DNA from: an uncultured Bacteroidales bacterium
GTDB lineage: Bacteria; Bacteroidota; Bacteroidia; Bacteroidales; Paludibacteraceae
Assembly (NCBI GenBank): GCA_903927945.1
Contig: CAIYOZ010000378.1
Coordinates: forward strand, 1 to 34,148
Length of the DNA: 34,148 nt
Direction of reading: 5' to 3'
Shown: positions 1 to 7,155 of the stretch, in pieces
How the letters are laid out: each line of letters begins with the position of its first letter
Position numbering within the stretch: the first letter of the stretch is position 1
The notes under the pieces: model-generated
What the model saw: only the letters and a program-made list of their open reading frames with translations
The model's database searches: none
What the model was told of the DNA's origin: nothing
Position numbers and translations under genes: made by a program

Positions 1-402
1 AGTAAGCCAACCATGATAAATATCGGCTACCTGTGTGCCCTGATTGGGTGGAGCAATCATTACAATTCTGAAAATCACGGGGAAATTGTCATTTTCTTTC
101 AGATTTTTAAATAACGACCTTATCACCAGCGCACCCATCGAATGAGTTACAAAAGAAACTGAATCAATTTTTTCAGATTTGATTGTAGTATACAATTTTA
201 ATGCAACACTATCGATATCTTCGGAAAATGAATGGTATGAATAATTTACGGTAACAAAACCTTCTTTTTTGATTGCGTTAACCAAAGGAGTCATGTGCAG
301 TTTAAACCCGCCAAAACCATGAATTACATATATTTTGTGGCTTGCAGAACACATAAAGCTTACTAAAAAAACAAATGTCAGAATAATTGAAATCTTTTTC
401 AA
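1..402 (-). CDS. Secreted alpha/beta-hydrolase (lipase/esterase-like), 3' part outside the window
   Basis: Only the first ~134 residues lie in the window. Read from a TTG at 402-400, the protein begins with a basic, hydrophobic leader (MKKISIILTFVFLVSFMCSA), a likely Sec signal or lipoprotein-like segment. Next come HGFGG, typical of an oxyanion-hole loop, and THSMGA at about residues 87-92, which matches the nucleophile elbow G/T-H-S-x-G of lipases. The catalytic Asp and His would lie beyond the edge. The TTG start is chosen because an in-frame stop (414-412) excludes any upstream ATG and the first internal ATG would cut the leader in two. It begins one base after the hisC stop, so it is probably co-transcribed with hisDC. 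Its substrate cannot be told. Confidence 0.6.
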   Translation of the reverse strand, partial: MKKISIILTFVFLVSFMCSASHKIYVIHGFGGFKLHMTPLVNAIKKEGFVTVNYSYHSFSEDIDSVALKLYTTIKSEKIDSVSFVTHSMGALVIRSLFKNLKENDNFPVIFRIVMIAPPNQGTQVADIYHGWLT

Positions 403-403
403 T

Positions 404-1435
404 TTAGCTGATTATTTTCAGTTCATCAATTAAAACCGAATTTTCTTCAGGAGTTCCAATGGTAATGCGCAGACAGTCGAGACACAACGAAACATTGGAA
501 CGGTTGCGAACAATGATACCCTTTTCAACCAAGGTATTGTAGGTTGCATTGGCATCGTTTACTTTCACCAGCACAAAATTAGCATCGGTAGGATAAATAT
601 GCTGCACAACGTCCAATTCTTTTAATGACTCAATAAGTTTTGTCCGTTCCTGAAGCAGAATTTCCACCCAGTCTTTTACCTGTACCGATGACTGAATGGT
701 TTTAAGTGCCTGCTGCTGAGTGAGTATATTGATATTGTACGGATATTTGATTTTATTCAGTACCGCAATTATTTCGGTTGAAGCAAAAGCCATTCCGAGG
801 CGAATAGCGGCACTTCCCCAGGCCTTTGAAAACGTTTGGAGGATAATCAGGTTAGGATATTGGGCTAATTTCTGAGAAAAACTGTCAATAGAAGAAAAAT
901 CAATATAAGCTTCGTCCAGTACCACAATTCCTTCAAATAGTTCCAGAAGTTTGATTATTTCATTGCTGTTCAAGCTGTTTCCTGTTGGGTTGTTGGGGGA
1001 GCAAAGCCAGATAACCTTAGTGTAAAGATTGGTGGCAGCCAGTAATTTGTCGGCTGTAAAGTCAAAGTTTTCATCCAGCAGCACTTTGCGGTATTCCACG
1101 TCGTTTATATTGGCACAAACTTTATACATGCCGTAGGTAGGCTCAATAGCTACCACATTGTCCAGTCGGGGTTCGCAAAATGCACGAAATACCAAATCGA
1201 TAGGTTCATCGCTACCGTTTCCCAAAAATATATTCTCAGCAGGAACATTCTTTATATTCGAAATTTCTACTTTTACTTCCCATTGTATCGGGTCAGGATA
1301 ACGGTTATACGGTGCATTATATGGATTTTCGTTCGCATCAAGATACACAGAAGCATCACCTTTAAACTCATCACGGGCAGAAGAATAAGGTTGAAGGGAA
1401 CATATATTTTCGCGTAAAAGTTTTTCTAAAATCAT
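404..1435 (-). CDS. hisC: Histidinol-phosphate aminotransferase HisC
   Basis: This cytoplasmic PLP enzyme of histidine biosynthesis transfers an amino group from glutamate to imidazole-acetol phosphate, giving L-histidinol phosphate. The 343-residue length is normal. Visible fold-type-I motifs are LDANENPYN near residues 32-40, GNGSDEPID at 72-80 (cofactor phosphate region), CSPNNPTGN at 145-153, DEAYIDF at 174-180, the Schiff-base lysine K204 in [14 protein letters not shown], and the C-terminal [10 protein letters not shown] that binds substrate carboxylate/phosphate. It lies 101 bases downstream of hisD on the same strand, and the spacer holds an AT-rich inverted repeat. hisG and hisB, the usual partners in Bacteroidetes, are not in the window. 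Confidence 0.95.
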   Translation of the reverse strand: MILEKLLRENICSLQPYSSARDEFKGDASVYLDANENPYNAPYNRYPDPIQWEVKVEISNIKNVPAENIFLGNGSDEPIDLVFRAFCEPRLDNVVAIEPTYGMYKVCANINDVEYRKVLLDENFDFTADKLLAATNLYTKVIWLCSPNNPTGNSLNSNEIIKLLELFEGIVVLDEAYIDFSSIDSFSQKLAQYPNLIILQTFSKAWGSAAIRLGMAFASTEIIAVLNKIKYPYNINILTQQQALKTIQSSVQVKDWVEILLQERTKLIESLKELDVVQHIYPTDANFVLVKVNDANATYNTLVEKGIIVRNRSNVSLCLDCLRITIGTPEENSVLIDELKIIS

Positions 1436-1500
1436 TTGTTCTGAAATTTGTCGTAAAGTTGATCAGCTAAAACTATTCACAATTTTTCATATGATTTATA

Positions 1501-1535
1501 TTGATAATTATTAATTTTTAATTATTAATTATCAA
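1501..1535. repeat. AT-rich inverted repeat between hisD and hisC
   Basis: TTGATAATTA at 1501-1510 is the exact reverse complement of TAATTATCAA at 1526-1535, so a 10-bp stem with a 15-base AT-rich loop can form. It lies just beyond the hisD stop codon, inside the presumed transcript. It could be a weak terminator or processing site that lowers hisC expression relative to hisD. Chance formation in AT-rich DNA is also possible. Confidence 0.4.
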
Positions 1536-1536
1536 T

Positions 1537-2853
1537 TCATCTCGGGTGTCGGCTTTCAATTATAATAACTTCCTTTTCTTCGTTCAATCTGACCTTTACA
1601 GCATTACTGTGAGCCATTAGTTCTTCGTTTTCGGCCATAAGAATTATCGCATTGCTCAGGTTGGTAAGTCCTTCCTGGGTGAGTTGCTGGAATGTGATTT
1701 TGCGTACATAACTATCCAGATTTACACCGCTATAGGCTTTTGCATAGCCGTTTGTGGGCAAGGTATGGTTAGTTCCCGAAGCATAATCTCCGGCACTTTC
1801 GGGTGAATAATTACCCAAAAAAACCGAACCGGCATTTATTATATTCTGCGACACGCCCAAGTAATAGCGTGTTGAAATGATTAGGTGTTCGGGAGCATAT
1901 TCATTTGTCATTTTAACTGCTTCTTCAAGCGTTTTTACAAGTATTATCTTGCTATTTTCCAGCGCTTTTTTTGCAATTTCCTTTCTTGGAAGTTTCTCAA
2001 GTTGTAACTCGATTTGCTCCATTACCGGTTCAATGATTCTTTCGGAGACAGTAATTAGAATGGATTGACTATCAACTCCATGTTCGGCTTGAGAGAGCAT
2101 ATCAGCAGCTACAAATACAGGATTGGAAGTTTCATCAGCAATAATTTCAACTTCCGAAGGTCCGGCAGGCATATCAATAGCAACATCGCGTAACGAAACC
2201 AGTTGTTTGGCTGCAGTAACATACTGATTTCCAGGACCAAAAATTTTATAAACCTTTGGAACTGATTCAGTACCGTAAGCCATAGCACCAATAGCCTGTG
2301 AACCACCAACTTTAAATATGCGGTGAACGCCTGCTACTTTTGCTGCATATAAAACTGCCGGATGAATTTTTCCTTCTTTATTTGGCGGGGTACAGAGTAT
2401 AATTTCTTTACATTCAGCTATTTGTGCCGGAACAGCCAGCATTAAAACAGTAGAAAACAAAGGTGCAGTTCCACCCGGAACATACAAACCCACTTTTTCA
2501 ATAGCAACTGCTTTTTGCCAGCAATATACGCCCGGAGAAGTCTGAATTTCAGGCATTTCGTGTTGTTGCTCCGAGTGAAATTTCCAGATATTGCGTCGTG
2601 CCATTTCAATTGCCTGCTTCAGATTCATGGAAATCATTGTTTCTGCCTCAGCAATTTCTTCTTTGGTTACTTCGAGCTTGTCAAGTTTGACTTTATCAAA
2701 GTGTAACGTTATTTCTTTCAGGGCTTTGTCACCGCGTTTGCGCACATCCTCCAATATTTCCTGTACGGTGGCAAATAAAGTGGTTGTATCGAAAACAGGA
2801 CGTTTCAGAATTTGTTGCCATTCTTCCCGAACGGGGTATTTAATTAGTTGCAT
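1537..2853 (-). CDS. hisD: Histidinol dehydrogenase HisD
   Basis: HisD is the zinc-dependent, NAD-linked enzyme that performs the last two steps of histidine synthesis, oxidising histidinol to histidine. The start is placed at the ATG at 2853 (MQLIKYPVREEW), giving 438 residues. The frame stays open to a TTG at 2880, but the opening MxLIKYP is how Bacteroidetes HisD proteins begin. Family signatures are present: KVGLYVPGGTAPL, GPGNQYVTAAK (nucleotide-binding region), DMPAGPSEV, LSQAEHGVDSQ (zinc ligands Gln and His), NEYAPEHLII (catalytic Glu-His) and SAGDYASGTNHTLPT. It lies 30 bases after the HAD gene and before hisC. Confidence 0.96.
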   Translation of the reverse strand: MQLIKYPVREEWQQILKRPVFDTTTLFATVQEILEDVRKRGDKALKEITLHFDKVKLDKLEVTKEEIAEAETMISMNLKQAIEMARRNIWKFHSEQQHEMPEIQTSPGVYCWQKAVAIEKVGLYVPGGTAPLFSTVLMLAVPAQIAECKEIILCTPPNKEGKIHPAVLYAAKVAGVHRIFKVGGSQAIGAMAYGTESVPKVYKIFGPGNQYVTAAKQLVSLRDVAIDMPAGPSEVEIIADETSNPVFVAADMLSQAEHGVDSQSILITVSERIIEPVMEQIELQLEKLPRKEIAKKALENSKIILVKTLEEAVKMTNEYAPEHLIISTRYYLGVSQNIINAGSVFLGNYSPESAGDYASGTNHTLPTNGYAKAYSGVNLDSYVRKITFQQLTQEGLTNLSNAIILMAENEELMAHSNAVKVRLNEEKEVIIIESRHPR

Positions 2854-2883
2854 AATGCTTGATTTTAAGTGATCTAACAAAAA

Positions 2884-3606
2884 TCAATTCGTAATAATTT
2901 TGTGCCAGTTGTCGTAAAGTTCTTTCATACCATCGAAAACCAGACTTGCACCGGAATCATGAAGTACTTTTGGGTCGAGTGGTCCGGTATTTACCCCAAC
3001 TGTCAGTAATCCGGCAGCTGTAGCCGATTCAACTCCAAGAGGTGCATTTTCAACCACCATAACTTCCCATGGGTTCAGTTTCGATTTTCCAAGTGCTATC
3101 AAATAAGGTTCAGGATGCGGTTTCCCATGTTTTACATCGAAAGCTGTAACCATATTTTCCTGCCCAAATATACCCGGGAAATGCTCCTTAAGTCCTTGTA
3201 AAAGTGTAGCCTGTCCTGACCCTGTAACTAAATATATTTCAATGTCCTGTGACTTTATTTTTTGTAAAAGTTCGTTGGCAAAGGGTATCGTTTCCGTTTT
3301 CCCTGAAGCTTCAAAGTATTTGGATTTGAGTTTATAAATTGCCTCTTTTTCTTCATCGGTTGAATTCCGCCCGTGAACTTTCACAAAAACCCCATCAATG
3401 GTTGAAGCCCCGGTACGTCCTTCGTTCAAATATCCATCATAATCTGTAAATGGCAAACCGGATTCGTTCATGGCTCTTGTCCAAGCCGATGCATGATTTT
3501 TCATCGAATCGTAAAGCACACCGTCCATATCAAAAAAAACTGCTTTTGGACTGAAAGCAGGGTAATTCTTTTGGTTTATAAATTTATCTATTTGTTCTGA
3601 AAACAT
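2884..3606 (-). CDS. HAD-family phosphatase (beta-phosphoglucomutase-like)
   Basis: This 240-residue cytoplasmic HAD hydrolase has all four motifs. Motif I is FFDMDGVLYDS, with nucleophile D26 and general acid D28. Motif II is LVTGSGQ. Motif III is the lysine in KHGKPHPEPY, and motif IV is VVENAPLGVESA, where Glu/Asn replace the more usual Glu-Asp pair. A helical cap sits between motifs I and II, as in the subfamily of beta-phosphoglucomutase and sugar-phosphate phosphatases. It is the first gene of the unit running into hisD and hisC. Histidine synthesis needs a histidinol-phosphate phosphatase, and some organisms use a HAD enzyme, but this one is not the HisB-type HAD. The substrate is open. 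The ATG lies 17 bases downstream of a -7 box. Confidence 0.85.
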   Translation of the reverse strand: MFSEQIDKFINQKNYPAFSPKAVFFDMDGVLYDSMKNHASAWTRAMNESGLPFTDYDGYLNEGRTGASTIDGVFVKVHGRNSTDEEKEAIYKLKSKYFEASGKTETIPFANELLQKIKSQDIEIYLVTGSGQATLLQGLKEHFPGIFGQENMVTAFDVKHGKPHPEPYLIALGKSKLNPWEVMVVENAPLGVESATAAGLLTVGVNTGPLDPKVLHDSGASLVFDGMKELYDNWHKIITN

Positions 3607-3622
3607 GAATTTCTATTTTTTT

Positions 3623-3631
3623 GCAAAGATA
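3623..3631 (-). promoter_or_regulatory. Predicted -7 box of the HAD-hisD-hisC unit
   Basis: On the minus strand TATCTTTGC matches the Bacteroidetes primary-sigma -7 consensus TAnnTTTG. The HAD start codon follows 17 bases later, implying a very short leader. I see no convincing TTTG at the -33 distance, so the call rests on the -7 box and its position. Confidence 0.5.
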
Positions 3632-3756
3632 CTTATTTTGTCTAGTAGAATTTATAAAATTGCCTGACAATACTTTAATTTTTACACAAACACCATTTTT
3701 TTGATTTTATTAGCATAAGTTCAATCAAAAATTTTGTACTTTTTTTAAACTGTTAC

Positions 3757-3788
3757 TTTTGATTTTTCAGGAAAATCGATAAATTTGC
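3757..3788 (+). promoter_or_regulatory. Bacteroidetes-type promoter of the tRNA-Pro gene
   Basis: TTTTG at 3757-3761 and TAAATTTG at 3780-3787 are separated by 18 bases, close to the Bacteroidetes consensus TTTG-N~19-TAnnTTTG. The tRNA begins 17 bases after the -7 box, a normal spacing. This is the clearest promoter in the window. Confidence 0.7.
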
Positions 3789-3804
3789 AGTTCAAAAGAA
3801 TAAT

Positions 3805-3877
3805 CGGGATGTGGCGCAGTCGGTAGCGCGCTACGTTCGGGACGTAGAGGTCGAAGGTTCGAATCTTGTCATTCAGA
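3805..3877 (+). tRNA. tRNA-Pro, anticodon CGG, with weakened 3' half
   Basis: The 73 bases fold as a tRNA in standard numbering. The acceptor 5' strand is CGGGATG, the D stem GCGC/GCGC, the anticodon stem CTACG/CGTAG around loop TTCGGGA (anticodon CGG at 3838-3840, reading CCG), the variable loop AGGTC and the T loop TTCGAAT. The 5' half is perfect. The 3' half is not: the T stem GAAGG/CTTGT has two wobbles and an A-G mismatch, and the acceptor 3' strand CATTCAG leaves G2 opposite A71 plus one wobble. No CCA is encoded. With its intact promoter it is either a functional but sub-optimal minor tRNA or a decaying copy. Confidence 0.75.
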
Positions 3878-4490
3878 TTGTTGAAAATCAAAGACATAAA
3901 TTAATTTTTAAGTTTTTTTTATTTGTTTTAGTAAGACTATATTTTGAATTTAATATTACTTTTTGCAAAATATAATTTAGAAACAATAATTTCTAATTAA
4001 GCGAGATGAGGTTTACCTTTTATGACAAAATACTTATTAAGTACTTGGTTCAAGTTCTAGAGGAACGAGGGGTGAGGATTTCTTTTTGAATCCAGACTGA
4101 GCTTGGCTGAACTTAAACGAGTATAGCTCTGCTCTTGTTGGCACGGAATTTATGCTTTCCGGTGGATTATCTCAACGGAGTTGCCCGTAATAAACTTTCA
4201 GGTACAACCTTCCCTGTTTTTTGACAAGCCAATCGGCTAAATCTACGAATCTATCTATTCTGAGCTTCTTAAAGTTACCCCAATAGTTGCAATTATACGA
4301 AAGCGAAGGCAATTTATTGTTAAATATATGTTTTTGTATGAAATAGTTTTTATCTTTGAAGCAAAAAATAGGCTAATCAGTTTGTTTTTCCGGAGTTAGC
4401 TCCCACAAGCATTTATCTCAAGCGATAGTAATCACGCTTAAGAGGAAACCAACTAACAATGAATATTCACACCATTAATGCAATGTTAAA
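3878..4490. other. Intergenic region without a recognisable gene
   Basis: This 613-base gap starts with about 130 bases of very AT-rich DNA. On the minus strand, 4172-4372 is open and encodes a protein-like string ending in WLVKKQGRLYLKVYYGQLR, but it has no start codon and no family I recognise, so it may be a gene remnant. A short plus-strand frame at about 4006-4089 has no support. A possible -7 box is listed separately. No repeats, tRNA or known RNA fold were recognised. Confidence 0.5.
4351..4358 (+). promoter_or_regulatory. Possible -7 box upstream of the Crp/Fnr-like gene
   Basis: TATCTTTG fits TAnnTTTG. The nearest TTTTTG (4331-4336) is only 14 bases upstream, short for a -33 box, and the start codon is about 130 bases downstream. 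This is a weak prediction. Confidence 0.3.
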
Positions 4491-5024
4491 ATGAAACAAG
4501 CTAATGAAGGTGAAAAAATAATTCAAACCGTTTTTATTCGGGAAGAATTACCAAAAGGTCATATTCTGTTCAGACAGGGTGAAATCTGCAATACTATGTA
4601 TTATATAGAACAAGGATTTGCACGTATTTATTATTTTTCGGAAAGCGGGCGTGAAATAACAGCTGAATTTTTTCATGAAAATTCTTTTTTTACAGCAAAG
4701 GATAGTTTTTTTTTCCATAAACCAACAATCTATTATTGTGAATTGACTGAAGATTGTGTAATTTACTCCATTTCGAACTCCGAACTGGATTCTTTAATCG
4801 ACAACAATCATGAATTTGCAAAATTCGGGATTCGGGTTATACTCATATTTGCAAAGGAGATGACTGAATACATTACTAATCTCAAATTTCAAACGGCAGA
4901 AGAAAGATATAACACTCTCATTACTAATAATCCAACCATACTTCAACGGGTTTCACTCGGACATATTGCTTCTTATCTGGGTATTACTCAGGAAACCCTG
5001 AGTCGGATTCGCACAGGGAAGTAA
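4491..5024 (+). CDS. Crp/Fnr-family transcriptional regulator
   Basis: This 177-residue cytoplasmic DNA-binding protein has a cyclic-nucleotide-binding-type beta-barrel at residues ~10-110: LPKGHILFRQGEICNTMYYI, then GFARIYYFSESGREITAEFF. A dimerisation helix follows (~115-145), then a short C-terminal helix-turn-helix with RVSLGHIASYLGITQETLSRIR. The pattern HIASYLGIT.ETLSR is typical of small Bacteroidetes Crp/Fnr members, most of which lack the residues that bind cAMP. No N-terminal cysteine cluster for an iron-sulfur centre is present, so it is not a classical Fnr. The next gene starts 87 bases downstream on the same strand, so the two may be co-transcribed. The target genes cannot be told. 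Confidence 0.85.
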   Translation: MKQANEGEKIIQTVFIREELPKGHILFRQGEICNTMYYIEQGFARIYYFSESGREITAEFFHENSFFTAKDSFFFHKPTIYYCELTEDCVIYSISNSELDSLIDNNHEFAKFGIRVILIFAKEMTEYITNLKFQTAEERYNTLITNNPTILQRVSLGHIASYLGITQETLSRIRTGK

Positions 5025-5111
5025 TTATTTTCTCCACTTTTCATTTTTTGAGTTAGGTCAAATTTATTGTCCTACAAATAGTTGAATTTTGCATCAACCA
5101 ATCAAGATGCA

Positions 5112-5579
5112 ATGAAAACAAATCAACTGTCTGAGAATTTTAGTTCTGAAACGAAGCCAACCTCAGTAAATGAGGCCACTTTCCTTACCCCAATAGGTGA
5201 TACCCATTTTGTATTAATATCCGATGAGAAAGGCATTCAAACTGCATTTAATCTTGTTAAATCAAAACTAGCTAATAGTTCAGCTGACTTTTTGACGCTT
5301 ATATATTCAGTTTCTCAACTGAATAATCCTCCACTTTTTAAGTCAGAATTAAATAGTCTTGAAAAACGCTTCTCCCATAAGTTGGAAATTTATTACATTT
5401 CTGATAGAACCAACATTTCTATAAATGAAACAATTCTTCAGGAAACACTGGAGGTTGTAATCAATTGCAATATCAGTACCACTATGCTTTTTCAAGCAGT
5501 TGGAAATGAGCAATTAGTTGAGTTCGTTATTGAACGACTTTTCTATCTTGGAATTCGAAAAAATCAACTAATCACTTAA
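5112..5579 (+). CDS. Small protein resembling a degenerate ferredoxin-reductase NAD-binding domain
   Basis: The 155-residue frame from the ATG at 5112 (a TTG at 5082 would add ten residues of no evident value) resembles the C-terminal NAD(P)-binding lobe of ferredoxin/flavohaemoprotein reductases. FVLISDEKGIQTAFNLVKSKL stands where the pyridine-nucleotide loop and helix should be. Then come DFLTLIYSVSQLNNPPLFKSELNSLEKRF and the closing LFQAVGNEQLVEFVIERLFYLGIRKNQLIT, which parallels the usual CGP..M....L...G....I pattern. The glycine/proline-rich loop and the CGP motif are missing and there is no flavin domain, so catalysis is unlikely. It may be a sensor or partner of the neighbouring regulator. 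The homology is my judgement by eye. Confidence 0.5.
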   Translation: MKTNQLSENFSSETKPTSVNEATFLTPIGDTHFVLISDEKGIQTAFNLVKSKLANSSADFLTLIYSVSQLNNPPLFKSELNSLEKRFSHKLEIYYISDRTNISINETILQETLEVVINCNISTTMLFQAVGNEQLVEFVIERLFYLGIRKNQLIT

Positions 5580-5726
5580 AAAAACATACAATTTAAACAA
5601 TATTTACAACATAGAAGTAGTTGTACCGTCGATCATTATAAATTATCTAATAACGGTTATGATAATGTCGAGATGTCGAATTAACAATTTATATTCAATG
5701 GAAGTTTATTTTTTTTCAGGTATTTA

Positions 5727-5750
5727 GTCAAAAAGTATGGTATGATAATC
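5727..5750 (+). promoter_or_regulatory. Shared upstream site, copy 1 (possible activator-binding site)
   Basis: The core GTCAAAAAGTATGGT and the flank ATAATC are identical to the site at 19801-19824 before susC. Over 24 bases, 22 agree. It starts 56 bases before the -7 box TATCTTTG at 5783, exactly the spacing seen at the second copy, so it sits in the -60 to -40 region where an activator would touch polymerase. The regulator (for example a hybrid two-component or AraC-type protein of a glycan locus) is not in the window. Confidence 0.6.
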
Positions 5751-5756
5751 ACATAT

Positions 5757-5791
5757 TTTGGAATCAACATTATACATAAGTCTATCTTTGC
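5757..5791 (+). promoter_or_regulatory. Predicted promoter of the repeat-domain gene cluster
   Basis: TTTG at 5757-5760 and TATCTTTGC at 5783-5791 match the Bacteroidetes -33 and -7 boxes, although the 22-base spacer is longer than the usual ~19. A suboptimal spacer agrees with dependence on an activator at the upstream site. Transcription would start near 5797, leaving a leader of about 110 bases. Confidence 0.5.
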
Positions 5792-5905
5792 TATCAATTA
5801 ACAAGAAAGAACCAATCACTTCTTATTGTTAATTGCAAATTACAAATCAATAATTAACTTATAAAAAATTCTTTACCCATTAATAACAATTAAATGATAA
5901 AAAAA

Positions 5906-7054
5906 ATGAAAACGATTACATTCATTCGAAGTTGTATAGTCGCATCCCTCTTTCTATGGATGCAACCAAGCCATGTGTTTTCGGCTTCCTTTAACAAAGG
6001 GAATCTGGTAGTTTCTCGCGTGGCCAATGCCACAACCGGGTGGCAAAGTGTTTATTTAGACGAATACACCCCAACGGGTACATTTGTACAAACAGTTGCA
6101 TTGCCCGATGCCACTGCCATTTTACCTAACAGACCCATTGGGATAAATGCTCAGAGTTCTAATGATGGGACTTTGAATTTATCAGTGGATAGAAAATATT
6201 TGGTGATGGGCGGTTATAAAACAGGGATTAGTAGTGTTCTCGCTAAAGACGGCAATACCCGTATTGTAGCTACCGTTGATAAAGATGCAACCGTGAATAC
6301 AACTACTGAATTAAGTGATATCGGTACCACAGCTTGGGGTTTCAAATCGGTAGTTTCAACCAATGGAATCGACTTGTGGCTTTCCGGTCAATTTGGCATT
6401 AATTATACGACCCTGGGAGCGAGTAAATCAACAAATTTAACTACAACAACTCTCAATCCTATTAATCAGGGAATTTATGATAACAAATTGTATTTTAGTT
6501 CTACAACTGCTACCAATCTTTTTGGAAGCCTGAACAACGGTTTACCTACCTCTGACGGAAGTCAAGACATTACCGTATTGGCAGCATCACCGACTCCTAA
6601 CATTGGCATACAGTATCCTTTGTCCTTTGTAATGTTCGATTTGGATGCCAGCATTGCGGGTGTAGATGTAATGTATGTGGCAGAAAATGCCATGCTTACT
6701 GGAGGAATAACAGCCAATACAGCAAGAGGATTGACAAAATACTGCCTGAATAGTAGTGGTTTATGGGTAAGAAAAGGAGCCATCGTACCGGCACCTATCG
6801 CTGCAAATGGTCTTAAAGGACTAACTGGAGTCTGCAATGCAGCTACCGGGGCGATTACCTTGTATGCAACCACTGTCACTTCAACAATGACTGACCAAAC
6901 ATCTATTGTTACCCTGACCGACAACAGCGGTTACAATGGTGCATTGGTTGGAGCATTTACAACTCTTGCAACTTCTGCTGCAGGAACTGCCTTTAGAGGG
7001 ATTGCTTTTACCCCGGGAACTCTTACAGAGAATGTACTGTTAAAGCGACATTGA
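5906..7054 (+). CDS. Secreted single-copy repeat-domain protein, lacking a sorting tail
   Basis: This 382-residue protein has a signal peptide (MKTITFIRSCIVASLFLWMQ, cleavage probably after FSA) and one copy of the ~340-residue domain that recurs six times in the cluster. Conserved blocks are KGNLVVSRVANAT, VYLDEYTPTGT, LVMGGYKTG, TTTELSDIGT, NGLPTSDGS, YPLSFVMFDLDAS and GLKGLTGVCNAATG. The strand-rich, periodic pattern suggests a beta-propeller, but that is inference. The ATG at 5906 is preferred to 5894 because all paralogues begin MKTIT. Unlike the next gene it ends at once after the domain (FTPGTLTENVLLKRH), without a T9SS tail, so it is probably truncated and would be periplasmic or released rather than surface-anchored. 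Confidence 0.8.
   Translation: MKTITFIRSCIVASLFLWMQPSHVFSASFNKGNLVVSRVANATTGWQSVYLDEYTPTGTFVQTVALPDATAILPNRPIGINAQSSNDGTLNLSVDRKYLVMGGYKTGISSVLAKDGNTRIVATVDKDATVNTTTELSDIGTTAWGFKSVVSTNGIDLWLSGQFGINYTTLGASKSTNLTTTTLNPINQGIYDNKLYFSSTTATNLFGSLNNGLPTSDGSQDITVLAASPTPNIGIQYPLSFVMFDLDASIAGVDVMYVAENAMLTGGITANTARGLTKYCLNSSGLWVRKGAIVPAPIAANGLKGLTGVCNAATGAITLYATTVTSTMTDQTSIVTLTDNSGYNGALVGAFTTLATSAAGTAFRGIAFTPGTLTENVLLKRH
5987..7012 (+). repeat. Repeat domain copy 1 of 6
   Basis: First coding copy of the ~1,030-base module, from SFNKGNLVV to AFRGIAFT. Its middle (GINYTTLGASKSTNLTTTTLNPINQGIYDN) is most like copy 4, while its ends are like copy 2, a mosaic pattern expected from recombination between copies. 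Confidence 0.85.
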
Positions 7055-7155
7055 ACAACGGTCGAAAAATTGTTTCTGAGCAAAATATTCAATAAAACAA
7101 ATTATAAATATAAGTACAACAATTAATCTATTAATAACAATTAAATATTAAACAA

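Larger units (their letters stand above)
5580..5893. other. Control region before the repeat-domain gene cluster
   Basis: The 314 bases are non-coding and AT-rich. They hold the conserved site at 5727-5750, a promoter at 5757-5791 and, directly before the gene, the leader ATTAATAACAATTAAA (about 5880-5893). The same leader recurs before the next two paralogues, at about 7131-7146 and 8669-8685. Nothing else is recognised. Confidence 0.55.

Noticed and set aside
2854-2880. TTG start for hisD nine codons upstream
   Set aside because: The ATG at 2853 gives the N-terminus expected for Bacteroidetes HisD; the extension has no similarity.
4491-5024. Oxygen sensor Fnr
   Set aside because: There is no N-terminal cysteine cluster for an iron-sulfur centre, so only the Crp/Fnr family level is supported.
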